64,000 bases of DNA, taken from contig NZ_JAVRHK010000009.1 in the NCBI RefSeq assembly GCF_031846585.1, forward strand, positions 1-64,000, given 5' to 3'. Numbering within the stretch: the stretch's first letter is position 1; each line of letters begins with the position of its first letter. The DNA comes from Autumnicola musiva. Its GTDB lineage: Bacteria > Bacteroidota > Bacteroidia > Flavobacteriales > Flavobacteriaceae. The notes under the pieces were generated by a model. That model ran no database searches. It saw only the letters and a list, made by a program, of their open reading frames with translations, and was not told where the DNA came from. The position numbers were made by a program, and so were the translations under genes. This document shows positions 39,935-48,655 of this stretch, piece by piece.

Positions 39935-40951
39935 ATGAATGAAAAAAAACAACTACTACTAATTTCTACAAATAACAGGTTGATTGGGGAAATAAAGGAA
40001 GCTCTAAGTCTTCAGTTTGAAATAAGTGAAGCGACTTCTGTGCATACGGGTTATAGTATGGCTACAAATTTATTGCCGGATATAATATTTATTGACAAAA
40101 CTTCCTTTAATGCTCCTGATGATTTAAAGAATCTTGCAAATTTTAAATCTACACATTTTCTTATCAGGAGTTGGCTCTTAATTTATACAGGGGAGCAGGA
40201 AAAACAAGATGTGGAAAGCCAATTTGGACATATAGTGGATGATGTTCTAACTGATAATGTTTCTACGAATGTTATTTGCGAAAGGATTATTAACAGAATA
40301 TACATAAACTCATCTTTATCTAATTATTGGAAAGATTGTTTTATGGGGATGTTTAACCTCGTGGCAAAACCAGTCGTTCTGCTGGAGAGGAACAGCATTC
40401 TTGCCATGAATGATGCTTTTAAAAAAACTTTCAAGGTTGAAGCATCAAAAGATATGAAGTTGACAGATTTTGTTAATGTTGAAAACAAAGCTAAAGTTCA
40501 GGCGGGACTTAGAAATTTCTCCAGAGGAAAACATCTAAAAGCCTTTACCAGAACCTCTTTAATTTTAAAGAATGATAAAGTAAGGGAGGCGAAGGTAAAC
40601 TTCTCAAAACTTAATAAAGGATTTGGAGATCAGTTTATCATGATAATAGATTTTTCAGGGGAAGAAGTTTTTTTTAATGAAGAAATAGGTACAGCTTCTC
40701 CCGGAGTTCAGGAAAGCTTTAATGATAACAGTGCAGGGTGTGATTTTAGCTTTACAAAAAGAGAAAAAGAAATTATAGAGCTTCTATGTAAAGGATATAA
40801 AACCAAGGAGATTTCATCAGCATTATTTATATCTCCAAAAACTATAGAAAAGCATCGATCCAATATTATCAAAAGAACAAAATCAGAGACTATCCTGGAA
40901 AGCATAATTTATGCAATTAATCATAACCTTGTGGAAATAGGTGCTTCATGA
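39935..40951 (+). CDS. LuxR-type transcriptional regulator with degenerate receiver and PAS-like domain
   Basis: 338 residues. Residues 1-120 have response-regulator topology (QLLLISTNNRLIGEIKEAL, then LPDIIFIDKTSF with Asp54 at the phospho-acceptor place, then LLIYTGEQEK). The acidic pair at the end of strand 1 and the conserved Lys are missing, so phosphorylation is doubtful. Residues 135-243 look like a PAS fold (NLVAKPVVLLERNSILAMND to FIMIIDFSGEE). Residues 271-335 are a LuxR helix-turn-helix (FTKREKEIIELLCKGYKTKE, PKTIEKHRSNI). It lies among three paralogous lipoprotein genes and is the obvious candidate to regulate them. No sensor kinase is nearby. Confidence 0.85.
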   Translation: MNEKKQLLLISTNNRLIGEIKEALSLQFEISEATSVHTGYSMATNLLPDIIFIDKTSFNAPDDLKNLANFKSTHFLIRSWLLIYTGEQEKQDVESQFGHIVDDVLTDNVSTNVICERIINRIYINSSLSNYWKDCFMGMFNLVAKPVVLLERNSILAMNDAFKKTFKVEASKDMKLTDFVNVENKAKVQAGLRNFSRGKHLKAFTRTSLILKNDKVREAKVNFSKLNKGFGDQFIMIIDFSGEEVFFNEEIGTASPGVQESFNDNSAGCDFSFTKREKEIIELLCKGYKTKEISSALFISPKTIEKHRSNIIKRTKSETILESIIYAINHNLVEIGAS

Positions 40952-41336
40952 TAAGGTATAATAGAGGTGCTGACTCAAATTAAGGGTTTTCCCCCATACT
41001 GCAGATCTACATTAAAAGGTACTTTTACCAATGAAATAAATAAGAAAAAAGTCACCCCACTTCCAAGTCTTATTTTAACCACCAAAGAGAAAACCCAACC
41101 TCTATAATAGGAGAAAAATAGTTCTCCGAATAGGAAAAGCGATCAGGATGAATAATCACTCTGTAACTAATACTATATGAATACTAAGAATATGGAACAA
41201 CTATGATGTTATTAAACGCTGTTAGCCTCTGTGAAACGAATTAAATGTCCCACCTCACAGAAAAGGGACGAGAAGAAATGAATACAAAATCTTTATTAAC
41301 CATTTTATTAATCTATTAACCTAAATTTTTTTAATT
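40952..41336. other. Intergenic region upstream of the second lipoprotein gene
   Basis: About 385 AT-rich bases with no open frame of note. Small dyads are GGAGAA-AAATAG-TTCTCC (about 41111-41128) and CTGTGA...TCACAG (about 41227-41260). A long 5' leader is possible. Nothing else is supported. Confidence 0.5.
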
Positions 41337-42824
41337 ATGAAACACTTTAGAATTACGTTAATGTCAATTGCCATGATGGCACTTCTTTTCAGCTCTTGTA
41401 GCAAAGAGGAAAACGAAGGAATGGAAGAGAATTCTTCCGAAAAAGCAACATTATCGTTTGGGGCGAGCCTGAATGATATGCTGAACAAAAGAGCTCAGAC
41501 AAAACAACATTTTTCAGATGTTCCTGAATGTTCAGATGCTGACCCTGCAAGTGTAATGGTTGTTATATCATCTAATGGTGTAGACATGGATGAGATAACG
41601 TTGGATGTATTATCTGACGATCTTGACGGTGACGGAACTATGGAATATTTTACTGACTATTCTGAAGATCTGGAATTAACACCAGGTACTTATGAACTGG
41701 AAGAATTTGTTGTTTATGATGCAGCCGGAAATATGATCTGGATTGCTCCTATAGATGATGATGACAGTGGTGAATTTGACGGTTATGTAAATGATGCATT
41801 GCCTATAACCATTAATTTGGGATCTGGAGTTAAAAAGTATGTAGATGTGGAAGTATTGTGTTATGATGAGCGTAATGTTAATCAATACGGGTACCTATTC
41901 TTTGACTTTGAAGGAAAAGAATTAATCGACTTCTGTATCTTTGGAAACTTTTGTCCTCCTAATGGTAGGCACTACGTAGCATCTTACAGTATAGATGTTT
42001 GGAACTATGTAGATGGTGAAAGTACAGAACAACTTTATGATGATCTTACTGCAGAAGTTGAAATGGATGAGAATGGAGATTATGCAGCTAGTCCTTTATG
42101 TATAGTATTGCCTGATGGAGAAGGTGATGATGAATATTACATCGAAATTTCTATTAACGAATCTGATGAGTATTCAACTGAAGAAAGAATCATCCGTGCA
42201 GGAACAATTACTGATACTGAGGTAAGAGCATTCTTTGATGGGGAAGATAATCTTGATTACTATCACTTCTTCTATGGAGATTGTAACCAAACTGATAATC
42301 CTCCAGTTTTACCAGACCCTAATGATGAGGCTATGAATTACAAAGCTTGCCTTAAGAGTCTAAACGATTCAGGAGCAGTTGCTTTTTCATATGCTCGTCT
42401 TGAAGGAAATACACTTTATACTTCTGTATTAGCATATAACATGGAGCCTGGAGAGGTTCATCCACAGCACATTCATGGATTTACTGATGGATCAGATGCG
42501 GCTGAAATGAATGCTACTTGTCCTGATATGAGTGACGATGCTAATGGAAATGGTTTTATCGAAATTTCAGAAGGAGCAAGCGATTATGGTCCCGTACAAC
42601 TTCCACTTGTATATGAAGATGGAGAATTTCCAATGGCTTCTGGTAGTGGAATGTATTTTTACGACTACACTTTTGAGTTAAGCGATGCAGAACGCGAAGC
42701 AGTAACTCCTCTTGAAAAGAAAGTAGTTGTATTACATGGGCTTGATGCAGACCTTGGTGATGATGATGATGATGACTATGAGCCTACACTTCCTGTAGCT
42801 TGTGGTGAGTACATCATGCAATAA
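41337..42824 (+). CDS. Surface lipoprotein with modules A and B and C-terminal CHRD-like domain
   Basis: 495 residues. Signal SIAMMALLFSSC followed by SKEENEG. Module A (about 37-183) carries VPECSDADPA, DVLSDDLDGDG, YFTDYSEDLELTPGTYELEEF and YVDVEVLCYD. Module B (184-316) runs from GYLFFDFEGKELIDFC through PPNGRHYVASYSIDVW to YHFFYGDC. From 335 on the sequence resembles a CHRD/superoxide-dismutase-like domain: ACLKSLNDSGAVAFSYARLEG, HPQHIHGF at 375-382 with three closely spaced histidines, and VVVLHGLDAD near 463. The CHRD-like part may bind metal. Modules A and B are highly similar to the third lipoprotein, suggesting recent duplication. Confidence 0.82.
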   Translation: MKHFRITLMSIAMMALLFSSCSKEENEGMEENSSEKATLSFGASLNDMLNKRAQTKQHFSDVPECSDADPASVMVVISSNGVDMDEITLDVLSDDLDGDGTMEYFTDYSEDLELTPGTYELEEFVVYDAAGNMIWIAPIDDDDSGEFDGYVNDALPITINLGSGVKKYVDVEVLCYDERNVNQYGYLFFDFEGKELIDFCIFGNFCPPNGRHYVASYSIDVWNYVDGESTEQLYDDLTAEVEMDENGDYAASPLCIVLPDGEGDDEYYIEISINESDEYSTEERIIRAGTITDTEVRAFFDGEDNLDYYHFFYGDCNQTDNPPVLPDPNDEAMNYKACLKSLNDSGAVAFSYARLEGNTLYTSVLAYNMEPGEVHPQHIHGFTDGSDAAEMNATCPDMSDDANGNGFIEISEGASDYGPVQLPLVYEDGEFPMASGSGMYFYDYTFELSDAEREAVTPLEKKVVVLHGLDADLGDDDDDDYEPTLPVACGEYIMQ

Positions 42825-42837
42825 TCCGGGAATATTT

Positions 42838-42887
42838 AAACCTGAGAACTATGGGCGCTCTGATAAGGGTGCCCATAATCTCGGTTT
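42838..42887 (+). terminator. Hairpin after the second lipoprotein gene
   Basis: Outer arms AAACCTGAGA and TCTCGGTTT with inner ATGGGC-GC...GT-GCCCAT form a long imperfect stem 13 bases after the stop. The T-tract is short, so termination may be weak. It is followed by TAACTTTG (42887-42894), a good -7 element for the next gene. Confidence 0.6.
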
Positions 42888-42894
42888 AACTTTG
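42887..42894 (+). promoter_or_regulatory. Candidate -7 promoter element for the third lipoprotein gene
   Basis: TAACTTTG matches TAnnTTTG exactly, 51 bases before the ATG at 42945. No -33 TTTG at the usual spacing was found. Confidence 0.4.
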
Positions 42895-42944
42895 TAATCT
42901 TTTATACCATTTGAAAATTATTATTAAACTAAAAATTTTGAATT

Positions 42945-44537
42945 ATGAAAATTTTTAAAATGATGGTTGCCTATGTAGCGGCAATTACTATACTGTTCAC
43001 TTCCTGTAGTAAGGAAGAAACAGGTACCTCGATGAATGATGGCGAAACAGCTACTTTATCTTTTGAGGCAACTTTAAACAATCTATTGAAGAATAGTTCC
43101 AGTTCCAAACAACATTTTTCAGATATTCCAGAATGTTCTGATGCTGCTCCTGCTACGGTAAGAGTTGTACTTTCAGAAGATGGTGCTGAAATGGAACCTA
43201 TAATTATTGATGTACTTTCTGATGATCTTGATGATGACGGAACAACAGATTATTATACAGATTATTCTGAAGACCTGGAGTTAACTCCTGGTTCTTATGA
43301 ATTAGAAGAGTTTATCGTTTATGATACTTCCGGAAATATTATCTGGTTGGCTCCTATTGATGAGGATGACAGTGGTGAATTCAACGGCTATGTGATGAAT
43401 CCTTTACCATTATCTATTGAATTAGGTGCCGGGGTGAAAAAATATGTAGATGTAGAAGTACTTTGTTATGATAATCGTCTTGTAAATGAATATGGATACC
43501 TGTTTTTTGATATAATAGGTAAAGAAGTTTATGACCTTTGCTTCTTCGTTAATTACTGTACAGAAAACGGCAGACATTACACTGGTAACTATAGCCTTGA
43601 TTTATGGTATGTTGGAGCTGATAATGAAATCTCTCTTTATGATGATTCTATGCTTAATGAAGATATGATGGGAGTCAATGAATATGGAGATTATTATGCT
43701 GATCCTATGTGCCTGCAAATACCAGGGCCTAATTATGGTGAGGAAAGTGATGAGGACTACCTCTATTACGAAATCACTCTTATGGACTGGGAAGGAAACT
43801 ATGGTAATGTGGAAGATGGAACAATTACTAAATCTGGATACCTTTCCTGGGATGATGTAGAAGGCCTGTTTGATGCTGATAATGATGATTATACAGATTA
43901 CTGGCATGTATTCCTTGGATGTGGAGAAGATGATGGCAATGGAAATGGTGGAACCGATTGTGATACCACTAATCCTAATGCAGATTGTGATGATGACGGT
44001 GTATGGAATGAATGTGATAGTGATGCCACTAATTGGGCGCAATGGGATTGTGACAATGATGGGGTTCCTAATGGAGAAGATGATTGTGAGGGTACTGAAG
44101 AAGGTGCTCCCGTTGATGAAAATGGATGTCCAATAGACGTGGAAGAGCCATTATGTGTAGATGCTTTTTTAGGTGGGATTGATGGCTTTGCAGCTATTCT
44201 AATTGGTGATGGAGCTCCTTTGTTCTATCAGCTTGAAGTAGAATCAGGTGAAGTTCCTTCTGGAGAAGAAGATGCTCTGGTTGGTACTGTAGAGTTTGCA
44301 GATTTAGGATCAGGTCAAATTGAAGTCTTCATTTCTGTTGAAGAAAATTCTTCCTTCAACATTGAGAGCTGGGAAATCCAGATTCGTCAGGATGGCTCCG
44401 GTTCAGTTTTTACTGAAACAGGAACTTCTTCCAGTGATGGAACAACTACTATAGTTATAGAAGTAGATGGAGCTTTCGATATATCTTCTTTTATGGCTAA
44501 CATAGAAGTTAATCTTTGCAGATCTTCAGATATTTAG
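42945..44537 (+). CDS. Surface lipoprotein with modules A and B, thrombospondin-3-like repeats and a C-terminal domain
   Basis: 530 residues. Signal AITILFTSC followed by SKEETG. Module A (about 36-182) has IPECSDAAPA, DVLSDDLDDDG, YYTDYSEDLELTPGSYELEEF and YVDVEVLCYD. Module B (183-328) runs from GYLFFDIIGKEVYDLC to HVFLGCG and is closest to B1 of the first paralogue. Residues 338-398 contain calcium-type thrombospondin-3 repeats (DCDDDGVWNECDSDATN, DCDNDGVPNGEDDCEGT). The last 130 residues (VDAFLGGIDGF to IEVNLC) form a beta-rich domain that I do not recognise. Cysteines pair in each unit. The protein is probably exposed on the cell surface. Confidence 0.83.
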   Translation: MKIFKMMVAYVAAITILFTSCSKEETGTSMNDGETATLSFEATLNNLLKNSSSSKQHFSDIPECSDAAPATVRVVLSEDGAEMEPIIIDVLSDDLDDDGTTDYYTDYSEDLELTPGSYELEEFIVYDTSGNIIWLAPIDEDDSGEFNGYVMNPLPLSIELGAGVKKYVDVEVLCYDNRLVNEYGYLFFDIIGKEVYDLCFFVNYCTENGRHYTGNYSLDLWYVGADNEISLYDDSMLNEDMMGVNEYGDYYADPMCLQIPGPNYGEESDEDYLYYEITLMDWEGNYGNVEDGTITKSGYLSWDDVEGLFDADNDDYTDYWHVFLGCGEDDGNGNGGTDCDTTNPNADCDDDGVWNECDSDATNWAQWDCDNDGVPNGEDDCEGTEEGAPVDENGCPIDVEEPLCVDAFLGGIDGFAAILIGDGAPLFYQLEVESGEVPSGEEDALVGTVEFADLGSGQIEVFISVEENSSFNIESWEIQIRQDGSGSVFTETGTSSSDGTTTIVIEVDGAFDISSFMANIEVNLCRSSDI

Positions 44538-44559
44538 AATATTTGGATTTAATATAAAG

Positions 44560-44605
44560 TCCATTCCTATTATTTGACCGGGGGGTGACTAATAGAATGG
44601 ATTTT
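44560..44605 (+). terminator. First hairpin after the third lipoprotein gene
   Basis: TCCATTCCTATTA and TAATAGAATGGA pair with one bulged C, followed by TTTTCTTT. It is 23 bases past the stop. Confidence 0.75.
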
Positions 44606-44647
44606 CTTTACCATCTTAATTTTAATTGATTAGATGGTATAGAAGAG

Positions 44648-44679
44648 GCCGTCTGGGATTTTTTCCAGGCGGCTTTTTT
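44648..44679 (+). terminator. Second, strong terminator after the third lipoprotein gene
   Basis: GCCGTCTGG-GATTTTTT-CCAGGCGGC (one G-T pair) followed by TTTTTTA. Confidence 0.88.
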
Positions 44680-45002
44680 ATGTTAAAATTAACAATAAAC
44701 TTTATTCATAAATGTTTAATGGGTACTTTGTAGGTGATATTAGTTTCATGAATCCATATAAAAATCTAAGATGGTGCAAATTGCTATTGTCGGGTTTTAA
44801 TTTGAAGAAAAGAATTGAAAATAGAGAGATTAAAGTTAGGTTGATTATCATTTTTATAGGAGTTTGAATGGTATGTAGGAAAATGATTGTTAATTGGATA
44901 CCCGCTTATTATGTGAGTTTTCATGGTATGAACTTTGTAAATTTTGAAGCAGCAATTTATTAATCCGGGACTAGGTGTTCCCCTAAAACAAAAACCCTTT
45001 TT

Positions 45003-46070
45003 ATGAGAAAATTAAAGTTTCTTTATTTGCTACCGGTGTTGGGTATTATAGCCTGTAGTAAAGATTCAATTTCTGAAAATACTGAAATTGAAAACTTACC
45101 TCAAGAAAATGTAGTTAACCAAAATTTAACAGAAGTTGCATATCCAAAATCTAAGGGTATTGTATCCGATATTTACTATGCCGGACAGAAGTTGCCTGTT
45201 GCTGAGATTGAAGGTAATTATGTTTACCAGGGAGATATTATATTACCCAAGAGTAAAGCAGCTTCTCAATTTCAGGAGCTTGTATATGAACAGGGGAAGG
45301 CTCCAACCAACAAGAGTACAGGTAGAACTTCTGGTATGTGGCCGGACAATACAGTTTATTATGCTATAGATTCCGATCTTCCTGACAAAGAGAGGGTGTA
45401 CGATGCCATCAAACATTGGGAAACCAATACCCCCATTACTTTTATTGAAAGATCCGGAGAAGCAGATTATGTTTATTTTACTCCTGGTTCAGGCTGTTCT
45501 TCATACCTTGGGCAGGTAGGGGGAAGGCAGGATATTACCCTTGCTTCTGGATGCAGTACAGGAAATACCATTCATGAAATAGGACATGCTGTAGGACTCT
45601 GGCACGAGCAAAACCGTGTAGATAGAGAGAACCATATAAGAATCTATTATAAAAATGTTCGAAATGGTATGGAGTATAATTTTGAAACCTATGCCGAAGG
45701 TGGCTATGATGGAAAAGAGTTTACTTCTAACCTGGATTTTGGTTCCATTATGATGTATAGCTCCTATTCCTTTTCAAAAAACGGGAAGCCTACCATAGTT
45801 AAAAAAGATGGAAGCACCTTTTCTGTGCAGAGAAATGCCCTTTCTGCCGGAGATATACAGGGTATTGAGAGTATGTATCCATCCACAGATTCAACTCCTG
45901 AACCTGATGAAGAGGAGGAAGAAGATAGAGAACCAGGTTATATTAACGGAGAATACTATACAATGTTTGGTGTAACAGTACTTAGGTATTATGATTTATG
46001 GTACTACGAAACTCGTCATCATGGTTACAGGCAGGTAAAATTAATTGATGATTTCTGGTATTACTCGTAA
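45003..46070 (+). CDS. Astacin-family (M12A) zinc metallopeptidase lipoprotein
   Basis: 355 residues. The lipoprotein signal (LLPVLGIIAC) is followed by SKDS. Residues 20-107 look like a propeptide. The catalytic domain starts at GMWPDNTVYYAID and contains the complete zinc motif HEIGHAVGLWHEQ (191-203, HExxHxxGxxHE) and the Met-turn SIMMYSSYS (248-256). Cysteines at SGCSS and SGCST may form a disulphide. After an acidic linker (EEEEEDRE), the last 45 residues are rich in Tyr/Trp (TVLRYYDLWYYETRHHGY) and may be a small binding module. It is a probable surface protease; it may process the adjacent lipoproteins, but that is only a positional guess. Confidence 0.9.
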   Translation: MRKLKFLYLLPVLGIIACSKDSISENTEIENLPQENVVNQNLTEVAYPKSKGIVSDIYYAGQKLPVAEIEGNYVYQGDIILPKSKAASQFQELVYEQGKAPTNKSTGRTSGMWPDNTVYYAIDSDLPDKERVYDAIKHWETNTPITFIERSGEADYVYFTPGSGCSSYLGQVGGRQDITLASGCSTGNTIHEIGHAVGLWHEQNRVDRENHIRIYYKNVRNGMEYNFETYAEGGYDGKEFTSNLDFGSIMMYSSYSFSKNGKPTIVKKDGSTFSVQRNALSAGDIQGIESMYPSTDSTPEPDEEEEEDREPGYINGEYYTMFGVTVLRYYDLWYYETRHHGYRQVKLIDDFWYYS

Positions 46071-46090
46071 AATGAATATTCCCCATAATT

Positions 46091-46117
46091 AAACCGGCCA
46101 ATGTGCCGGTTTTTTTA
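46091..46117 (+). terminator. Rho-independent terminator of the astacin gene
   Basis: AAACCGGC-CAATGT-GCCGGTTT stem followed by TTTTTTAATT, 20 bases after the stop. Confidence 0.92.
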
Positions 46118-46323
46118 ATTTTGGATGTTACTGGTATATTTAATTGAGTAAATATTATTAAATATAAGGGGCTCAACCTAAAAATTCAGCAAACAACTAT
46201 TATTAGCTGTGAAGAATTCTACAGCCTGTGTGTAGATATTCTACATTTTAGAGCCATATCGGGTTTAACCTTTTATCGTGAGAAAACTTTAACATATTAA
46301 TTTTAATAAGCTCTTTTAAGAAA

Positions 46324-46914
46324 CTACTTCTTCAATTCCAGCAGTTTTTGATTACTGTATTTTTTAAGGTCACCAAAAAAATAGTAAAACTCTTCTCCAA
46401 ATTCTGAATAATACGTTTTAAGTTCATCAACTGCAAGATGCATTTTTGATTTTCCTTTTGTGCGACTGTCCATTTGATATAGTATTTTGCCTATTCCCTC
46501 AATGCTGGAATAATTCAGGAGCCAGTTATCCCTTATCATATAAGGCAGGAAATTCTGTACCCGTTCCGGTAGCAGTTCAAAGTTCTTCTGAAGAAGTTTG
46601 TAAAATTCCCCTATGTAAATTTCTAATTCCACACTAGAATAAGAATTCCAGTTGGCAGCTAAAAAATGATCATATAGGATGTCTACGATCACACTGTTAT
46701 AATGACCGTATTTTTTGAATAGTCTGTGAGTACTTTTTTTTACCACAGGATGAGTATCAGTATAAAAATCTATCGCTCTGTGTAAAATTATTCCTTTTTG
46801 AACAGCAACAGGAAACTGAAGATAGCGTTTTCCTTTAACCGAATCTGCTATGAAATTACCAATCTTCAACTGTTCATCATTACCCGATAAGTAAACATGT
46901 GCTAAAAAATTCAT
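46324..46914 (-). CDS. acpH: Acyl carrier protein phosphodiesterase-like (AcpH family)
   Basis: 196 residues from MNFLAHVYLSG, the standard N-terminus; five extra open codons upstream are ignored. AcpH removes 4'-phosphopantetheine from acyl carrier protein and is a divergent HD-type fold. Seen: NFLAHVYLSGNDEQLKIGNFIADSVKG (in parts), GIILHRAIDFYTDTHPVVK near 42, and VIVDILYDHFLAANWNSYS near 77, which hold the expected His and Asp residues. The C-terminal FGEEFYYFFGDL is also typical. It is divergent from the phosphohexomutase gene. Confidence 0.9.
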   Translation of the reverse strand: MNFLAHVYLSGNDEQLKIGNFIADSVKGKRYLQFPVAVQKGIILHRAIDFYTDTHPVVKKSTHRLFKKYGHYNSVIVDILYDHFLAANWNSYSSVELEIYIGEFYKLLQKNFELLPERVQNFLPYMIRDNWLLNYSSIEGIGKILYQMDSRTKGKSKMHLAVDELKTYYSEFGEEFYYFFGDLKKYSNQKLLELKK

Positions 46915-46963
46915 TTTTGAAGATACCAATTTAAAGAAACATCCTGTTTAAATTGTGTTAAGA

Positions 46964-46996
46964 TTTGGGAGTACGCAATTGTACCTTCTATATTTG
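46964..46996 (+). promoter_or_regulatory. Promoter of the phosphohexomutase gene (TTTG-N21-TATATTTG)
   Basis: TTTG (46964-46967) and TATATTTG (46989-46996) with 21 bases between them match the Bacteroidota -33/-7 consensus. The -7 element ends 37 bases before the ATG at 47034. Confidence 0.75.
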
Positions 46997-47033
46997 TTGT
47001 ATATAATTTTTATACAAGCTACAATTAAATCGT

Positions 47034-48419
47034 ATGAGTTTAATAAAATCTATTTCGGGAATACGTGGAACAATAGGAGGAAAAACTTTAGAAAATTTAA
47101 CTCCTATTGATACTGTTAAATTTGCTGCAGCTTACGGAACATGGCTAAAAGAATCGGTAAATAAATCAAACCTTAAAGTAGTTGTAGGCAGGGATGCTCG
47201 TATTTCAGGACGAATGATCCAGGAACTAACCATGAATACACTTACAGGCCTGGGCATTGATGTAATAGATTTAGGCCTATCCACAACTCCTACGGTAGAA
47301 GTCGCGGTTCCTTTAGAGGAAGCTGATGGAGGCATCATTTTAACCGCAAGTCATAATCCTAAAGAATGGAATGCTCTGAAGCTTTTAAACAACAATGGAG
47401 AATTTCTTAATGGGGAGGAAGGAGCTAAAATTTTGGATATAGCTGAAAAAGCTTCCTTTAATTTTGCAGGCGTAGATGATTTAGGTACTATAGTTAAGAA
47501 AGATAATTATATAGATGTACACATAAAAGAAGTCATGAAACTATCTCTGGTGGATGTTGAAAAAATTCAACAAGCCGGTTTTAAAGTGGTAGTAGATGGA
47601 GTTAATTCCACCGGGGGTATAGCTATTCCTAAACTTTTAAAAGGATTGGGAGTGGAAGTAGTAGAACTTTATTGTGAACCCAATGGACAATTCCCTCATA
47701 ATCCGGAACCATTAAAAGAGCACCTGCAGGATATTTGTCATCTGGTACAACAGGAGAATGCAGATTTAGGAATAGTGGTAGACCCGGATGTTGACCGCCT
47801 GGCATTTATTGATGAAAAAGGGGAGATGTTTGGTGAAGAATATACACTTGTAGCTTGTGCCGATTATGTCTTGAGCAAAACAACGGGAAATACGGTTAGC
47901 AATCTTTCTTCTTCCCGTGCCCTCCGTGATATAAGTATTAAAAACGGGGGAAGTTATAAAGCAAGTGCTGTGGGAGAAGTGAATGTTGTGCAATTGATGA
48001 AAGATACTAATGCAATTATTGGTGGTGAAGGAAATGGTGGTATTATTTATCCTGAAGCTCATTACGGCAGAGACAGCCTGGTGGGGGTAGGCCTCTTTCT
48101 TACTCATCTTGCAGAAAAGAAATGTAAAGTTTCAGAACTTAGGGAGGAGTATCCTGCCTATTATATGAGCAAGAATAAAATTCAGCTTACTCCTGAGCTT
48201 GATGTGGATGGCATACTTAGATCGGTTCAAAAGCGGCACGAAGATGAAGAGATTTCTACCGTTGATGGAGTTAAAATAGATTTCCGGGAATACTGGGTTC
48301 ATCTTAGAAAATCTAATACTGAACCCATTATCAGAATCTATACAGAAGCTAAAAGTCAGCAGGAGGCCGATGACCTTGCTCAAAAAATGATAAAGGAGAT
48401 TAAAGACATTATTGCTTAA
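47034..48419 (+). CDS. glmM: Phosphoglucosamine mutase (GlmM-type phosphohexomutase)
   Basis: 461 residues. GlmM interconverts glucosamine-6-phosphate and glucosamine-1-phosphate for UDP-GlcNAc, peptidoglycan and lipopolysaccharide. Phosphohexomutase motifs are in order: SGIRGTIGGKTLEN near 8, the phosphoserine loop ILTASHNPKEWNALK near 101, the Mg-binding DPDVDRL near 245, the sugar-specificity loop GGEGNGGIIYPEAHYGRD near 325, and the phosphate-binding RKSNTEPIIRIYTEA near 425. The EGNGG loop and the C-terminal motif fit the GlmM-like group used in Bacteroidota, but phosphomannomutase activity cannot be excluded. A good promoter precedes it. Confidence 0.88.
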   Translation: MSLIKSISGIRGTIGGKTLENLTPIDTVKFAAAYGTWLKESVNKSNLKVVVGRDARISGRMIQELTMNTLTGLGIDVIDLGLSTTPTVEVAVPLEEADGGIILTASHNPKEWNALKLLNNNGEFLNGEEGAKILDIAEKASFNFAGVDDLGTIVKKDNYIDVHIKEVMKLSLVDVEKIQQAGFKVVVDGVNSTGGIAIPKLLKGLGVEVVELYCEPNGQFPHNPEPLKEHLQDICHLVQQENADLGIVVDPDVDRLAFIDEKGEMFGEEYTLVACADYVLSKTTGNTVSNLSSSRALRDISIKNGGSYKASAVGEVNVVQLMKDTNAIIGGEGNGGIIYPEAHYGRDSLVGVGLFLTHLAEKKCKVSELREEYPAYYMSKNKIQLTPELDVDGILRSVQKRHEDEEISTVDGVKIDFREYWVHLRKSNTEPIIRIYTEAKSQQEADDLAQKMIKEIKDIIA

Positions 48420-48529
48420 TTTATAATTCTAGATAGCATGGCGTCCGAGTTTCCACTTCAATTCTCTCTGGGAGGGGTCGGAACTGCTTTTTCGCCATTC
48501 TGAAGTAGGGAAGATACTGCTATTTTGGT

Positions 48530-48550
48530 TTGGTCTGGAGACCAATTTTA
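48530..48550 (+). terminator. Possible weak terminator (TTGGTC-TGGA-GACCAA)
   Basis: A six-pair stem with tetraloop followed by TTTTAC, about 110 bases beyond the glmM stop. It may instead be a chance palindrome. Confidence 0.35.
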
Positions 48551-48655
48551 CACCGGTGAACTACTTTAAGGTTTGGTTTTATTTTCGGAATCTTTAGACT
48601 AATTTTTTGAACCTGTATTCATGTTGGGAATAACTGGCAGAAAATCCTGTATGTT

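Larger units (their letters stand above)
44538..45002. other. Intergenic region between third lipoprotein and astacin gene
   Basis: About 465 bases with two terminator hairpins (44560-44605 and 44648-44679) and then about 320 AT-rich bases containing only a 39-codon open frame from 44748 without recognisable features. The rest is a long leader for the astacin gene, with no clear TAnnTTTG promoter. Confidence 0.55.

Noticed and set aside
43602..44042. 146-codon open frame antisense to the third lipoprotein, rich in Ile
   Set aside because: The translation is a repetitive Ile/Thr/Ser pattern that mirrors the Asp/Glu-rich sense strand; a shadow frame.
37885..46070. Polysaccharide utilisation locus (SusC/SusD)
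   Set aside because: No TonB-dependent receptor or SusD-like protein is present; the lipoproteins have different architecture.
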